A stretch of DNA of 64,000 nt. Source: Candidatus Omnitrophota bacterium. GTDB taxonomy: Bacteria > Omnitrophota > Gorgyraeia > Gygaellales > Profunditerraquicolaceae. Both the position numbers and the translations under genes were made by a program. Shown here one piece after another: positions 32,101-38,667 of the stretch; the first letter of the stretch is position 1; every line of letters starts with the position of its first letter. Under the pieces are notes generated by a model. It saw nothing but the letters and a program-made list of their open reading frames with translations. It had not been told where the DNA came from and did no database searches. The DNA is taken from positions 4,926 to 68,925 of the forward strand of contig JAUYDL010000041.1 in NCBI GenBank assembly GCA_030691865.1. Direction: 5' to 3'.

Positions 32101-33948
32101 TAGGGATTGACTAGATTTTTTTGGATCACGAAGAGATGCACTAAATGAAACAAACGCCTGCCCTCCTATAAGTAAGCGTAGTTGAGCGTATTTCTCCAGG
32201 GAATTTTTTGTTTCAGACATTGCATCAATCATATTCATCACCAAGTCCATAGGAATATTTATTCGTAATCTACGGGCCAATTCTAAAGACTGGTCGATAT
32301 ATCCAATTGGATCAGGTGATGAAGTAAGGGAGTTAAAAAAATTAGGAATATGGGTAAATTTTGATTCTCCAAACAATTCTAATAACTCTGATAATTTTGC
32401 AATATAAACATATTTTTGGTCGATAGTAAGAATCGACTCAATCGCCTTTTCCGGCCTAGAAGAACTGTAAGTACGAATGATCCTTCGTAATTTTGTAATA
32501 ACTGTAAACGGATCCTCTGCGTGATCAATAATTTCAAACATTTGTTCTTGTTTAGCAGGGGTAATTTCTAATCGTTTCATATCACGAATAAATGCATTTC
32601 GCTCAGCTGTAAAAAACAGTTTTTTGAACCAATTTGTGGAGGGAGTTTGTGAAGAATTGGTTGGTGTTGTTGAAGTAGTTCGATTTTCTTCAATAGCTTG
32701 TTGTATTAAAGGATCTATAGCTGCTTGTTTATCTTCCTCTACGCCTTGTGCCTCAACATGCACTATGTCGCCATTATTAACTTCTACGCTTACACCATAC
32801 CCACTCCTTACCCCTGCTGGCGTACCCGGAATAACTGACCTATTTCCTACTGCTCCCATTGGCCTAGTTAATTCCTGCGCCAATGATGTATTGTCTGGAG
32901 CTAAAACCATACCCCCTGAGAAATAACTCCTGATCACCTGGCCATATGGTGTATAGGTGGGCTCTTGGATGTTGTATTCCCCCTTCTCAAAATTCTCCTT
33001 ATAGGCATTAAAGTAGGTGTTCACTGAATAAGGGGTCTTGGTTTGAAGATTAGTCAGGTCTTTTCTGTTTATACGTCCAGAGTATTGAGTGTTTTTGTTT
33101 TGATTTCTGGCTTTAAACCACTGGGCAAGAATTAAGGAGTAATAGACCTGTCTTAAGGGGCCGTAGCGCTTGGCGTTGTTGATTTCTTTGGTAAGTTTAG
33201 GAATGATATTTTCCCTGATAATCTGAGAAGAATATTCGTTGAGTTGTTTTTCTCTTTCATCTTTAAAAGAGTAGGTGGCATTGCCTTTTAAATAGTCTTG
33301 TTCCAGCATTACCTTTAGCGTTGCCTTATAGACATAAGCTGAATCTGTTGATTCACGGATGATGATTTCATCCGGAACGATCCAGGGGCGGGTTAGAGTA
33401 GGGATGGTTACGTTTTGATTTCCATAGAGCTCGCCTGCTTTTTGGTAGAGCTTATCCCAATACTCTTTACCTTCAAGGGTTTGAGGATTAGTCACATTGG
33501 CAGTATCTTTTTTTAGCTGCAGGTCTGCTTCCAGAAGAATCTTGCCTACTTCCGTCTGAGCTAAGAGCGGATCAATAATATCATTGGGTGAGTCAGGACG
33601 CAAGTTTACCCAGAAGGTGTCATTGGGCAAAGCAATACCCACAAAGAAATAATTTAGTAAATCTTTGGTGATAGATTCAACTTCAGGGACAGTCCCCTTC
33701 GGGGACAGTCCCTTAAACTGGTCGCCTTTATCTAAGAGAAGCTTAAAATTATTATTTAATCCATCGTAGGATATGTATCTTAAATGCAGGGGACGAAACT
33801 TATCCGGGGTAAAAGCATTATGTAAAGATGCGAAGTGGCCGGCGATATTTAGCTCAACAGCAGCAACCTGGGCAAAGCCCGTCTGCTGGACAACTAACAG
33901 GATACACAAAAATATAGCAATAATTTTTAAGGTCTTCGATTTTTTCAT
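26179..33948 (-). CDS. Giant secreted protein with C-terminal HEIAH metallopeptidase signature
   Basis: This protein has 2,589 residues. Residues 1 to about 28 form a signal peptide ending GFAQ. Residues about 40-350 make a compact module (HLRYISYDG, LTRPWIVPDEIIIRESTDSAYVYKA) that looks like an N-terminal domain of secreted Omnitrophota proteins. About 370-1880 is mostly helical with no domain I can name. Cys1890 lies in SGTCFGDHP at the start of a globular region to about 2030. Near the end, HEIAH (residues 2361-2365) with Glu residues about 20-40 further on resembles a gluzincin zinc site. The start is ATG 33948 (a TTG is three bases upstream). A GGGAC palindrome is translated in frame near residue 85. 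Function unknown: perhaps a surface or predatory/attachment protein. Confidence 0.75.
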   Translation of the reverse strand: MKKSKTLKIIAIFLCILLVVQQTGFAQVAAVELNIAGHFASLHNAFTPDKFRPLHLRYISYDGLNNNFKLLLDKGDQFKGLSPKGTVPEVESITKDLLNYFFVGIALPNDTFWVNLRPDSPNDIIDPLLAQTEVGKILLEADLQLKKDTANVTNPQTLEGKEYWDKLYQKAGELYGNQNVTIPTLTRPWIVPDEIIIRESTDSAYVYKATLKVMLEQDYLKGNATYSFKDEREKQLNEYSSQIIRENIIPKLTKEINNAKRYGPLRQVYYSLILAQWFKARNQNKNTQYSGRINRKDLTNLQTKTPYSVNTYFNAYKENFEKGEYNIQEPTYTPYGQVIRSYFSGGMVLAPDNTSLAQELTRPMGAVGNRSVIPGTPAGVRSGYGVSVEVNNGDIVHVEAQGVEEDKQAAIDPLIQQAIEENRTTSTTPTNSSQTPSTNWFKKLFFTAERNAFIRDMKRLEITPAKQEQMFEIIDHAEDPFTVITKLRRIIRTYSSSRPEKAIESILTIDQKYVYIAKLSELLELFGESKFTHIPNFFNSLTSSPDPIGYIDQSLELARRLRINIPMDLVMNMIDAMSETKNSLEKYAQLRLLIGGQAFVSFSASLRDPKKSSQSLMNYYTFSRLLMQILASENSDLVLHEYTRLFETLRQMQAVIDLDDLIYGFVSYLTEKPTITEGGLRKFVDTLLQIPDISSVIRAIQHAGLYKSDIGKVIAELAIDYIALEKQFRVEQQPTIRALFTDIMIRTFSIADPKGMLFEQLKTRIHLLANAAISETQLVVSGELQATIESYVLKIFWESTPFIGYTSQTQRLTDIADTLPSVDSSVVKSIRTIYGLGDSQYSRENRLRQMSTDATQWLSTQGVLNRHPTEAAEEQMQKMSASARAYLRSHAVQLFIPRIRSLRAMRKNGIKQPEQVLRSLEKSGSPILFKYYDGNITSNHYERIYHDYSINPARRVTDLDIIDQRMSGMSNSRVGEYDFPPQSLPFFQEIVAVDEKTYQKAVAATHEYPFLFDVFGNYYSSYRATRYESAFSSTQEGPSPALRFLTATIQHGGFQKGQEEALSLLQRLYDYGVGRDTLGDLLISYDALSTQVPLLQDLLVILDAIGQQKQFANIDNERRAFVNYQEFIKTVLSSGSAHILAQLIREGYGMDKDTISNFESGFNHRIDNRTNLIERGELLLRHPYAIIIALALNERINNVIRRGLINVVQDAEQVEEITNPIVLAIQRGVQSSLLSFERGVTEISKLHGVNPQTQKRIIDFGNQLVYRSLQNRLLEFFNLHPERIDELLDSAQPLHQILLAETALGKNYLNQVPAISVGDLQRYFYIKDGQVRINALFIEYVKLHYPLFELFKLLGSNNLIHAVDNEFGSQQEQIYWLYVLALPENQTKILLTTDIERVLRPAIVSSQGTISFNELITSYISKQTKLGAIENVWQNVGTAMSEDILSRLPVSLQRFWRLYLTVPDIRRILTEGGLELIATDADVSFFNFITEKVKPETIIILREYLNAHGFNIRTVEPTPGIYTLLSYLPREQWLTAVRRRTLLVPAVQTFLSESISSSVSDDRLKELIGQIRAEIESKNKRFNEFQAKLVNGYQPQTEEDFKMFDIFLASIDSHYIASFTELAEQFSVPNWQTLPRWQVLETVSRQLTTIPLISGTATFPFAIQESFFTIPDTLRQQVQAFLGDFLLQSDTPQVDHVAMLEDIGKIFSADTINQLLDPQTKADAIKLLLPYLRTDGQEALLKKINGIIASTLSEEQKLDNLTKVLAGALSIDASLFNGVWRDVFKLSNLDALIPQFVSGTLSVTDMSLFIKQLEELVSQHLPDYFSAHPNLAYLQKTLEATDELKLIKQVNAKSIETVQQQEKNTKMISLVFTPRTLLDVWQGVISGTCFGDHPAHLSKRKNIIPVKMVKDGEVFGNALFLIQPGKFILIGFDPSVSFASIMASEKMHEFIDRSMEAFVQIADANKWEFMIATSGEVGGLSNRNGVQDYIAETMHLEQSTQISITPEEKLQPNYGYEPKHAQKLDPSVRTTLRTSSKKPAFQIQTPASQIPAVPQTSVPPAAYQANKVYELSYSPSISSTGKGDETQANRNILEGILGILLKQGKITEAERQRRLDAFNVNPKSDLAEDLDLSVDNQNVYMINGQKVIVIAASYLSVTENGEQYASAGLRRGVVYITRAKFSEWQQQGILEQKIKHEQDEVSYLRQKAKEMFPGLDEATAYELFSNFLKNPNNQKQARGLIYEAHQYAESQGHKADVDVSIIKQVEAGVWSVEKVSQYGLGRFMPLDQQKAWINLYETMFLPLLHEAGLDSNSPPYFNFEFSLGSVATTHGSDVQLLIWFVKKFIAGEISRGEMATIIAHEIAHIKNGAVITDEVDVEAASEIRDELEAVELIIKAGLGKAQDAVSLLSRMASLKEEAIAAGAIRLSPELSRFSIESHPYGKMVEAIKQKFYPEEEISVAPQGDDREKGGIDFRFLPIVIQSMDNLKASIRTMPQSTLRRVDLTQEWSDIERLVNSGITPSAERLKEYLAASCFRGTLDSDMERIVSCISDILRIQEGTCCATDPTLKDILVVLGSGRSGEELKVAFSG
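33686..33712. repeat. GGGAC repeat inside the giant coding sequence
   Basis: GGGACAGTCCCC and GGGGACAGTCCC flank a TTC at 33686-33712. It is read in frame as part of FKGLSPKGTVPEVE near residue 85 of the giant protein. It belongs to the same GGGAC style as the spacer hairpins, and no stop codon or frameshift results. Confidence 0.65.
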
Positions 33949-33951
33949 CAA

Positions 33952-34357
33952 TTGCCTACCGGCTCTTTAACTACTATAAGTATGATATAATAGGTAAGAA
34001 AAAACAAGGGTAAAACAGGGTAAAAAGAAAGGGTTTTCAGTAACAAAAGGGGATGCAACAAAAAGGGGACGTTGCCCTTCCGTCTTGAAGGGAAACGTCC
34101 CCTTTTCTACATCCTCTTTAAAGTATATGGATTTCTTAATTCAGATTGGACAAATAATCAATCAGAATGGACAATTATAAAGGGAAAAAACACGAAGCTT
34201 TCCCGAATTTGTAGCAAGTATTCTCTGCAACTAACTAAAGAACAAGTAGGTTTCCCAAGAAATCTGATCTTAAGACCGTATGCAAAGGGAAAGCTTCAGT
34301 TCTTTCCTTTTAGCTACAGACTTGGGAAAGAACTAAAAACACTTGTTGGCTGGTAAT
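33952..34357. other. 406-bp spacer upstream of the giant gene
   Basis: The longest gene-free stretch of the window. It holds the hairpin at 34065-34102, a weak possible promoter for the giant gene (-35 TTGTTT at 34002-34007, 17 bases, -10 CATACT at 33979-33984), and a short direct repeat of TCAGATTGGACAA-like sequence near 34138-34172. A 94-codon open frame on the plus strand begins inside the hairpin and is probably not a gene. I see nothing else. Confidence 0.5.
34065..34102. repeat. GGGAC hairpin repeat, near-identical to the 17.9-kb copy
   Basis: GGGGACGTTGCCCTTC (34065-34080) with GAAGGGAAACGTCCCC (34087-34102), one mismatch in the stem. It is followed by T-runs on both strands (TTTTC rightwards, TTTTTG leftwards), so it could also act as a terminator for the rmuC-yfiH operon. 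Confidence 0.8.
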
Positions 34358-34597
34358 CTATAACTTATGGTTTTCATGTACCCTGACCGACCTGATTCTA
34401 CCTAATTGCGAGCAAAGGTCAAAAACCAAAGTAGGATCTTCAGTAAGCATATTTACTTGATAATTACAGCTTTCTGCCTGCTTCTGGCAGTCTGTAACAG
34501 TCAGATCACTGCCAAATTCTGCCAAGGCGTTCTTGATGATTTTCGGCGAGCTGTCTTTAGCATGTAAAACAAACTCCAGTACGTATTTTGTAATCAT
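34358..34597 (-). CDS. Small conserved-looking protein of unknown function
   Basis: This 79-residue protein alternates predicted strands and helices in the manner of an ACT or ferredoxin-like fold (N-terminal TKYVLEFVLHAKDSS, C-terminal RIRSVRVHENHKL). I do not recognise a family. It overlaps the upstream YfiH-type gene by ATGA, which supports it being translated. It has two cysteines (in VTDCQ and ESCNY) and a third in FDLCSQ. Confidence 0.6.
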   Translation of the reverse strand: MITKYVLEFVLHAKDSSPKIIKNALAEFGSDLTVTDCQKQAESCNYQVNMLTEDPTLVFDLCSQLGRIRSVRVHENHKL

Positions 34598-35322
34598 TTA
34601 AGCATAACCACAGAAATTAATCTCCCCGCAACTTGGGCCTCCTTGCGAAATGAAAAAAAGTTATCATCAGAAAAAGTGCAAAGCGCGGGATCGAAAATAT
34701 TTTCTTTTTTTACTCCACAGTCAACCAGCTGTCTTTGATTGATCAGCGCGATATCCATAAAAACCCGGCCGTCTTTCTTCAGCAACCCAAAGCCAAAATT
34801 ACTTTTAAAATCCTTCTCTACTTCAAAACAACAGGAACGGATAGACGGGCCAAAACCAACAAATACATCTTTGGGTTGGCTACCAAATTTATTTTGCATG
34901 CCCTTAAGCCCCTCCTGCGAGATATTCTGTTCGGTACTGCGCCAACCAGCATGTAAAATGGCAATCGCCGGCCGCTTGGGATCATAAATAAAAACTGACA
35001 GGCAATCGGCAGTTAATATCGCAACGGGCACAGCTCTCTTATCAGTGATAAAACCATCTATATCGGCAAAAGAACTATCATAATCTAACGCCCCTCTACC
35101 CTTATTTTCTTCAGTTACATATTCAATATTTTTCCCATGTACCTGCTTAGCACAAATCAGACTGCGATAATCAATTCCTATGCTGCCAAGGAATTTTTTA
35201 CGGTTCTCCAAAGAATTTTTGGTATCTCCGTAACATAAAGACATGTTACCATCCTGCCTTCTGCTAAAACAGGCAACTGCCGAATTTATTGCAAATGTTT
35301 GTAATGGATTATAAGGCTGCAT
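34594..35322 (-). CDS. YfiH/LACC1 (DUF152) multicopper-oxidase-like purine nucleoside enzyme
   Basis: This 242-residue protein of the YfiH/PgeF/LACC1 family has zinc-ligand motifs AKQVHGKN, LTADCLSVFIYD and ILHAGWRST, with GFGPSIRSCCFEV in the C-terminal half. Family enzymes act on purine nucleosides (phosphorylase, deaminase and related reactions), and E. coli YfiH also corrects misincorporated amino acids in peptidoglycan precursors. Which activity applies here cannot be told from sequence. The start ATG at 35322 overlaps the yggU-like gene by 14 bases. Confidence 0.9.
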   Translation of the reverse strand: MQPYNPLQTFAINSAVACFSRRQDGNMSLCYGDTKNSLENRKKFLGSIGIDYRSLICAKQVHGKNIEYVTEENKGRGALDYDSSFADIDGFITDKRAVPVAILTADCLSVFIYDPKRPAIAILHAGWRSTEQNISQEGLKGMQNKFGSQPKDVFVGFGPSIRSCCFEVEKDFKSNFGFGLLKKDGRVFMDIALINQRQLVDCGVKKENIFDPALCTFSDDNFFSFRKEAQVAGRLISVVMLK

Positions 35323-35533
35323 CTATCTTTACCAGTTTGTCACGCGATTTCTCCCCGGCCTTAATTCTTATTTGATATTTTTTTATTTTTAAATACGCGC
35401 TTAACAAATCGATAAGCTGTTTATTGGCCGCACCAAAGCAGGCCGGCTTAGTAAGATATACCTTTAGTTTATTGCCTTGCCGCTCAACATGATTACGGCT
35501 GGCGCGAGGATTAACGCGGACATCAAAAATCAT
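35309..35533 (-). CDS. DUF167 (YggU) family protein
   Basis: This 74-residue YggU/DUF167 protein shows the family core VNPRASRNHVERQGNKLKVYL, KPACFGAANKQLIDLLSAYL and KIKAGEKSRDKLVKI-like pattern (RIKAGEKSRDK). Its function is unknown; the fold is known from structural genomics. It often neighbours YggS, YggT or YfiH genes, and here it directly precedes the YfiH-type gene. Confidence 0.88.
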   Translation of the reverse strand: MIFDVRVNPRASRNHVERQGNKLKVYLTKPACFGAANKQLIDLLSAYLKIKKYQIRIKAGEKSRDKLVKIDAAL

Positions 35534-35540
35534 CTATTAA

Positions 35541-36473
35541 TTATTTGGATGTTATCTGCTTAGTATCACGGATATCCATCAGCCGCTGATTAACTTTATC
35601 TAAACGTTTTTCGGCATCGGTATATTTGGTATTAGCATTAAGCAGGTGGTTGCCCAGGATATCAAAATCTTCCTTAAACTTATCCGTCTCAATAGAAAGA
35701 GCACCTAAACTTTTTAAAATCATCTTAGCATTCTCTTCTACTTTTAACCCACGCAAACCCATACAGATTACCTGCAGATAGGCGTAAAAAGTATTCGGCG
35801 AGACAGGGATCACCTTTTTTAACATACTATAAGAAAAGATATCCTCTTTGATAATTACTTCATAATAAACATTCTCCGCAGGAATATACATTAGGGCAAA
35901 ATCATAGGTATTCTCCGCAGGCAGGATGTATTTTGCGGCGATCTCATTGATGCGGTTTTTTACATCCTGGATAAATTTTTTGCGCAAGACTTCTTTTGTT
36001 TGTTCATCGGGCGCCTCCTGCATCTTCTGAAAGTTCTCTAAACTAAACTTCGCGTCAACCGGAACCAGCCGCTCCCCCAGGCAGATTACCGCATCCACTG
36101 CATCTGTACTTTTAAAACGGTATTGCGTATGGTAGTGCTCCTTAGGTAAAACCTGGGAAAGTAAATTTTCCAGTAAAGTTTCTCCCATTGCCCCGCGGAA
36201 CTTCGGGGCACGCAGAAGCTCCTGAAGGCTTGAGATATCCTTACTTATGGCGATAATCTGTTTATTGGTCTCCTCTAATTTTCCCAACTGCTCCCTTACG
36301 CTCCCAAAAGCAGAAGTGGCGCTGCCTAAATTCTGCCCGATGATCTTATTGGCATCCTGAATAGACTGGTTCATCTGATTCAGGCGCTCATTAACCTGAG
36401 AGGAAATTTTTAACACCACAGAAATAATAAATACACATAAAGCTAAAAATAAAACTACTATTAACCAGATCAT
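35541..36473 (-). CDS. rmuC: RmuC family protein (putative DNA recombination factor)
   Basis: This 310-residue RmuC homologue has an N-terminal membrane segment (about 2-22), then a coiled coil (about 25-90), then the PD-(D/E)XK-like nuclease domain with APKFRGAMGETLLENLL, DAVICLGERLVPVDAKFSLENF and DFALMYIPAENVYYEVI. RmuC limits inversion at short inverted repeats in E. coli, which is notable in a genome with so many palindromes, although that link is speculative. It lies upstream of yggU and downstream of ttcA. Confidence 0.9.
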   Translation of the reverse strand: MIWLIVVLFLALCVFIISVVLKISSQVNERLNQMNQSIQDANKIIGQNLGSATSAFGSVREQLGKLEETNKQIIAISKDISSLQELLRAPKFRGAMGETLLENLLSQVLPKEHYHTQYRFKSTDAVDAVICLGERLVPVDAKFSLENFQKMQEAPDEQTKEVLRKKFIQDVKNRINEIAAKYILPAENTYDFALMYIPAENVYYEVIIKEDIFSYSMLKKVIPVSPNTFYAYLQVICMGLRGLKVEENAKMILKSLGALSIETDKFKEDFDILGNHLLNANTKYTDAEKRLDKVNQRLMDIRDTKQITSK

Positions 36474-36540
36474 ACAACCCCCTCCTAAATACTGCCTACT
36501 AACTACTATCTACACTAATTATAACATCAATAGTCTTTTC

Positions 36541-37257
36541 TTAAATCAAATAATCTTTTTTTACTCTTTTTAAGGAACGAAATATGTTCTTTTTTATATC
36601 CGGACAAACCTTTTCCAGCTCTTGAATAATGCGGCCCATCCGGCTGCGGTTAGAAGTAATGGAATGCGGACAAACACAGGTCTGGTGAGCTAACTTTATC
36701 TCTTTAGCAAAACGTTTAATCAGGCGCTCTTGGACATAAGCCAGCGGCCGGATCAGCGTAATCTTACCTTTAAATAACTCCTGCTTGGGCACCATGGTTG
36801 ATATTTCTCCCCGGAAAAACAAATTTAGCAGCAGGGTCTCGGCAATATCATCCATATGATGACCCAGGGCGATCTTGGTGCAACCCAGTTTATTAGCGGC
36901 CAGGAATAATTCCTTCCTTCTATTCCAAGAGCACCAAAAACAGTTAATTTCACCCTTCTTGGTTTTCTTTAGAATATCAGTTTTAATTATTTTATACTCT
37001 ACATTGAGTTTCTTGAAATATTTTTCTAACTTTACAGAGATGGATTTAGGATAACCCGTGTCAATGTGTATAGCAATAAGGTTATACTTGATCGGCACAA
37101 ACGCCTGGCGGTCAATTAACAGCCGCAATAAAGTTAGGCTGTCTTTACCGCCTGAAACGGCGACTGCGATCTTATCATCGGGGGCAAGCATTTTATAATC
37201 CACAATCGCCTTGCCCATGCCCTTAGAGATATAATATTCGCTACCCTGTAATGTCAT
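36541..37257 (-). CDS. ttcA: TtcA-type tRNA thiolase (PP-loop ATPase)
   Basis: This 238-residue N-type PP-loop ATPase has the loop VSGGKDSLTLLRLL (about residue 33) and the CxxC pair CFWCSW. It also has LGHHMDDIAETLLLNL and a further Cys pair in CVCPHS, which could hold a [4Fe-4S] cluster with CxxC. It probably thiolates a tRNA base (s2C32 for TtcA; related TtuA makes s2T54). The motif set fits TtcA, but TtuA-like enzymes are similar. The XRE gene ends just upstream. Confidence 0.87.
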   Translation of the reverse strand: MTLQGSEYYISKGMGKAIVDYKMLAPDDKIAVAVSGGKDSLTLLRLLIDRQAFVPIKYNLIAIHIDTGYPKSISVKLEKYFKKLNVEYKIIKTDILKKTKKGEINCFWCSWNRRKELFLAANKLGCTKIALGHHMDDIAETLLLNLFFRGEISTMVPKQELFKGKITLIRPLAYVQERLIKRFAKEIKLAHQTCVCPHSITSNRSRMGRIIQELEKVCPDIKKNIFRSLKRVKKDYLI

Positions 37258-37258
37258 G

Positions 37259-37795
37259 TTATAAATAATCAGTGGGAGCTTTTAAAATAATCTTCAAATT
37301 TAGAGCATCAGCTATTTTTTTAAGCGTCCTTAAGGATATGTTTACATACCCTTGCTCAACGAAAGAAATTGACTGTTGAGATAATCCTGCTTTCTTGGCT
37401 AGTTCTACTTGTGTTAAACCGCTCTTTTGCCTGACCTCCTTGATTTGATCGCATATTATCTTTATTTCAGAGTCAACGCGAAGCGGCCTTTCTTTTATCT
37501 CCGTAAACCCCTTAATATTTAAATTTTTTTTAACAGCCCTATAAATTTCGTCCCAAAAGATGATGCGGGTATCATTCCATTTATTTTCTCTCATCCTCAG
37601 CTTTATCTTTGACCAATTCCTAGCAAAAACTTCCCGGTTTAGGTAATTATTAAAAACCTCCTTAGGCTTATTAGTCCTTGCCAGCAACAAAGATGAAAAC
37701 TCAATGAACCTGGGATTAAGCTCATCTCTTAGTATCCCCCTGGCTTCCTCTATTCTAATTTTTTTATCCCAAAAAATAACAGTATTATCTTCCAT
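37259..37795 (-). CDS. XRE-family transcriptional regulator, probable antitoxin
   Basis: This 178-residue protein has an N-terminal region of about 115 residues with no family I can name (starting MEDNTVIFWDKKIRIEEARG). A C-terminal XRE helix-turn-helix follows (VRQKSGLTQVELAKKAGLSQ through NISLRTLKKIADALNL). It follows an AbiEii-type nucleotidyltransferase by eight bases. Classic AbiE systems use an AbiEi antitoxin; here an XRE protein takes that place. An SD (AGGA) precedes the ATG at 37795. The autoregulator/antitoxin role is inferred from the pairing. Confidence 0.78.
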   Translation of the reverse strand: MEDNTVIFWDKKIRIEEARGILRDELNPRFIEFSSLLLARTNKPKEVFNNYLNREVFARNWSKIKLRMRENKWNDTRIIFWDEIYRAVKKNLNIKGFTEIKERPLRVDSEIKIICDQIKEVRQKSGLTQVELAKKAGLSQQSISFVEQGYVNISLRTLKKIADALNLKIILKAPTDYL

Positions 37796-37802
37796 ATATA
37801 TC

Positions 37803-38522
37803 CTATATCTCTCCTGCTACTATTTTTTCTACCTCATTTTTAAAATGACGCTCCATCTCTGAAAATTCTACTTTTTTGTCCGTAATAATTTCCAACAATC
37901 CGGTTTTCATCGCAAACCTGTCATAAGTCCTAAACCATACAATTATACTTTCTTTTTGAGGCTGTTGACAAAACTCGTTAACAAAATTTGACAACGGCAT
38001 AAAGGTTTTTGACAAGAAGTACAAATCAAAAAAATCTTTTGCTTCCTGCCTGCCACCGGCAAACGAACTTCTTCCGACAGAATCTACGGTGGCGATACTG
38101 CCGCAAGCAGTTAGTATTTTGCGAAAATAAATATCCTCAATCGCGAGAATTGGCGCTCCATCAATATTCTTCAATGGCTTCAATAGCTTATAAACATCTT
38201 CCACAAAATCAATTTTTAACGAACTATCATCGCCTACTTTAAGAGAATAGACCATCATTCTTGCAAAACCCTGCCTATTTTGCTCAGCCAATAGTTCTAC
38301 TTCTAATCCCATGTCCTTAGAGAGCGCAGAGATTATTTCTTCTATATTAGCTCTGGAGAAATCTTTTGTAAAAAAATCCAGATCATAAGATTCCCTGTGC
38401 TTAAAATAAAATAAGGATAGGGCAGTTCCCCCTGCTAAATAAAAATTCCCTAATTTATTTGCCAGTTTTTTTAGAGTTTTATCGCGTACTTCTATTATTT
38501 TGTCCACAAATGAAGTATACAT
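37803..38522 (-). CDS. AbiEii/AbiGii-type nucleotidyltransferase
   Basis: This protein of up to 239 residues has the DUF1814/AbiEii nucleotidyltransferase signature LAGGTALSLFYFKHRESYDLDFF (GG...S.DLDFF with the catalytic Asp pair) and the late KDFFDLYFLSK motif. Such proteins act as toxins of type IV-like AbiE systems, transferring nucleotides to tRNA or other acceptors. A consensus promoter overlaps the annotated ATG (38522). The transcript would begin near an in-frame GTG at 38507 (residue 6), so the true start may be leaderless there. About residues 154-165 (SSFAGGRQEAK region) are contributed by a family P palindrome inserted in frame. Confidence 0.8.
   Translation of the reverse strand: MYTSFVDKIIEVRDKTLKKLANKLGNFYLAGGTALSLFYFKHRESYDLDFFTKDFSRANIEEIISALSKDMGLEVELLAEQNRQGFARMMVYSLKVGDDSSLKIDFVEDVYKLLKPLKNIDGAPILAIEDIYFRKILTACGSIATVDSVGRSSFAGGRQEAKDFFDLYFLSKTFMPLSNFVNEFCQQPQKESIIVWFRTYDRFAMKTGLLEIITDKKVEFSEMERHFKNEVEKIVAGEI
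38040..38063. repeat. Family P palindrome inside the AbiEii coding sequence
   Basis: CCTGCCTGCCACCGGCAAAC and its surroundings form a degenerate copy of the TGCCTGCCGGCAGGCA element. It is read in frame as SFAGGRQE just before the conserved KDFFDLYFL motif. No frameshift results. Confidence 0.55.
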
Positions 38523-38542
38523 AAAAAAGTTGATATTGTCAA
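38514..38542 (-). promoter_or_regulatory. Promoter overlapping the start of the AbiEii-type gene
   Basis: Minus-strand consensus -35 TTGACA (38537-38542), exactly 17 bases, -10 TATACT (38514-38519). The -10 covers codons 2-3 after the first ATG, and +1 would fall at about 38507, where a GTG begins an in-frame start. There is no SD, suggesting a leaderless transcript. Confidence 0.6.
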
Positions 38543-38588
38543 GATAATACTAATGCTGCTTGTATTATGCTTCTTTAATCAACTTTTT
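38524..38588 (-). promoter_or_regulatory. Nested palindrome between malQ and AbiEii-type gene
   Basis: Outer arms AAAAAGTTGAT (38524-38534) and ATCAACTTTTT (38578-38588), inner arms ATAATAC (38544-38550) and GTATTAT (38562-38568). In minus-strand direction it ends in six T residues, so it could terminate malQ transcription. It also covers the -35 of the toxin promoter and may be an operator. Confidence 0.55.
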
Positions 38589-38667
38589 GATGTATTAACA
38601 ACTTTATCCAATTTTTTCGGGGGAAGATCAAATCTCGAGTTTACCTACCGGAAGCAAAAGATGGAGA

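Noticed and set aside
34072..34356. 94-codon plus-strand open frame in the spacer before the giant gene
   Set aside because: It starts inside a palindromic repeat, has no SD, no recognisable domain and opposes all neighbours. It is more likely chance or a decayed fragment.
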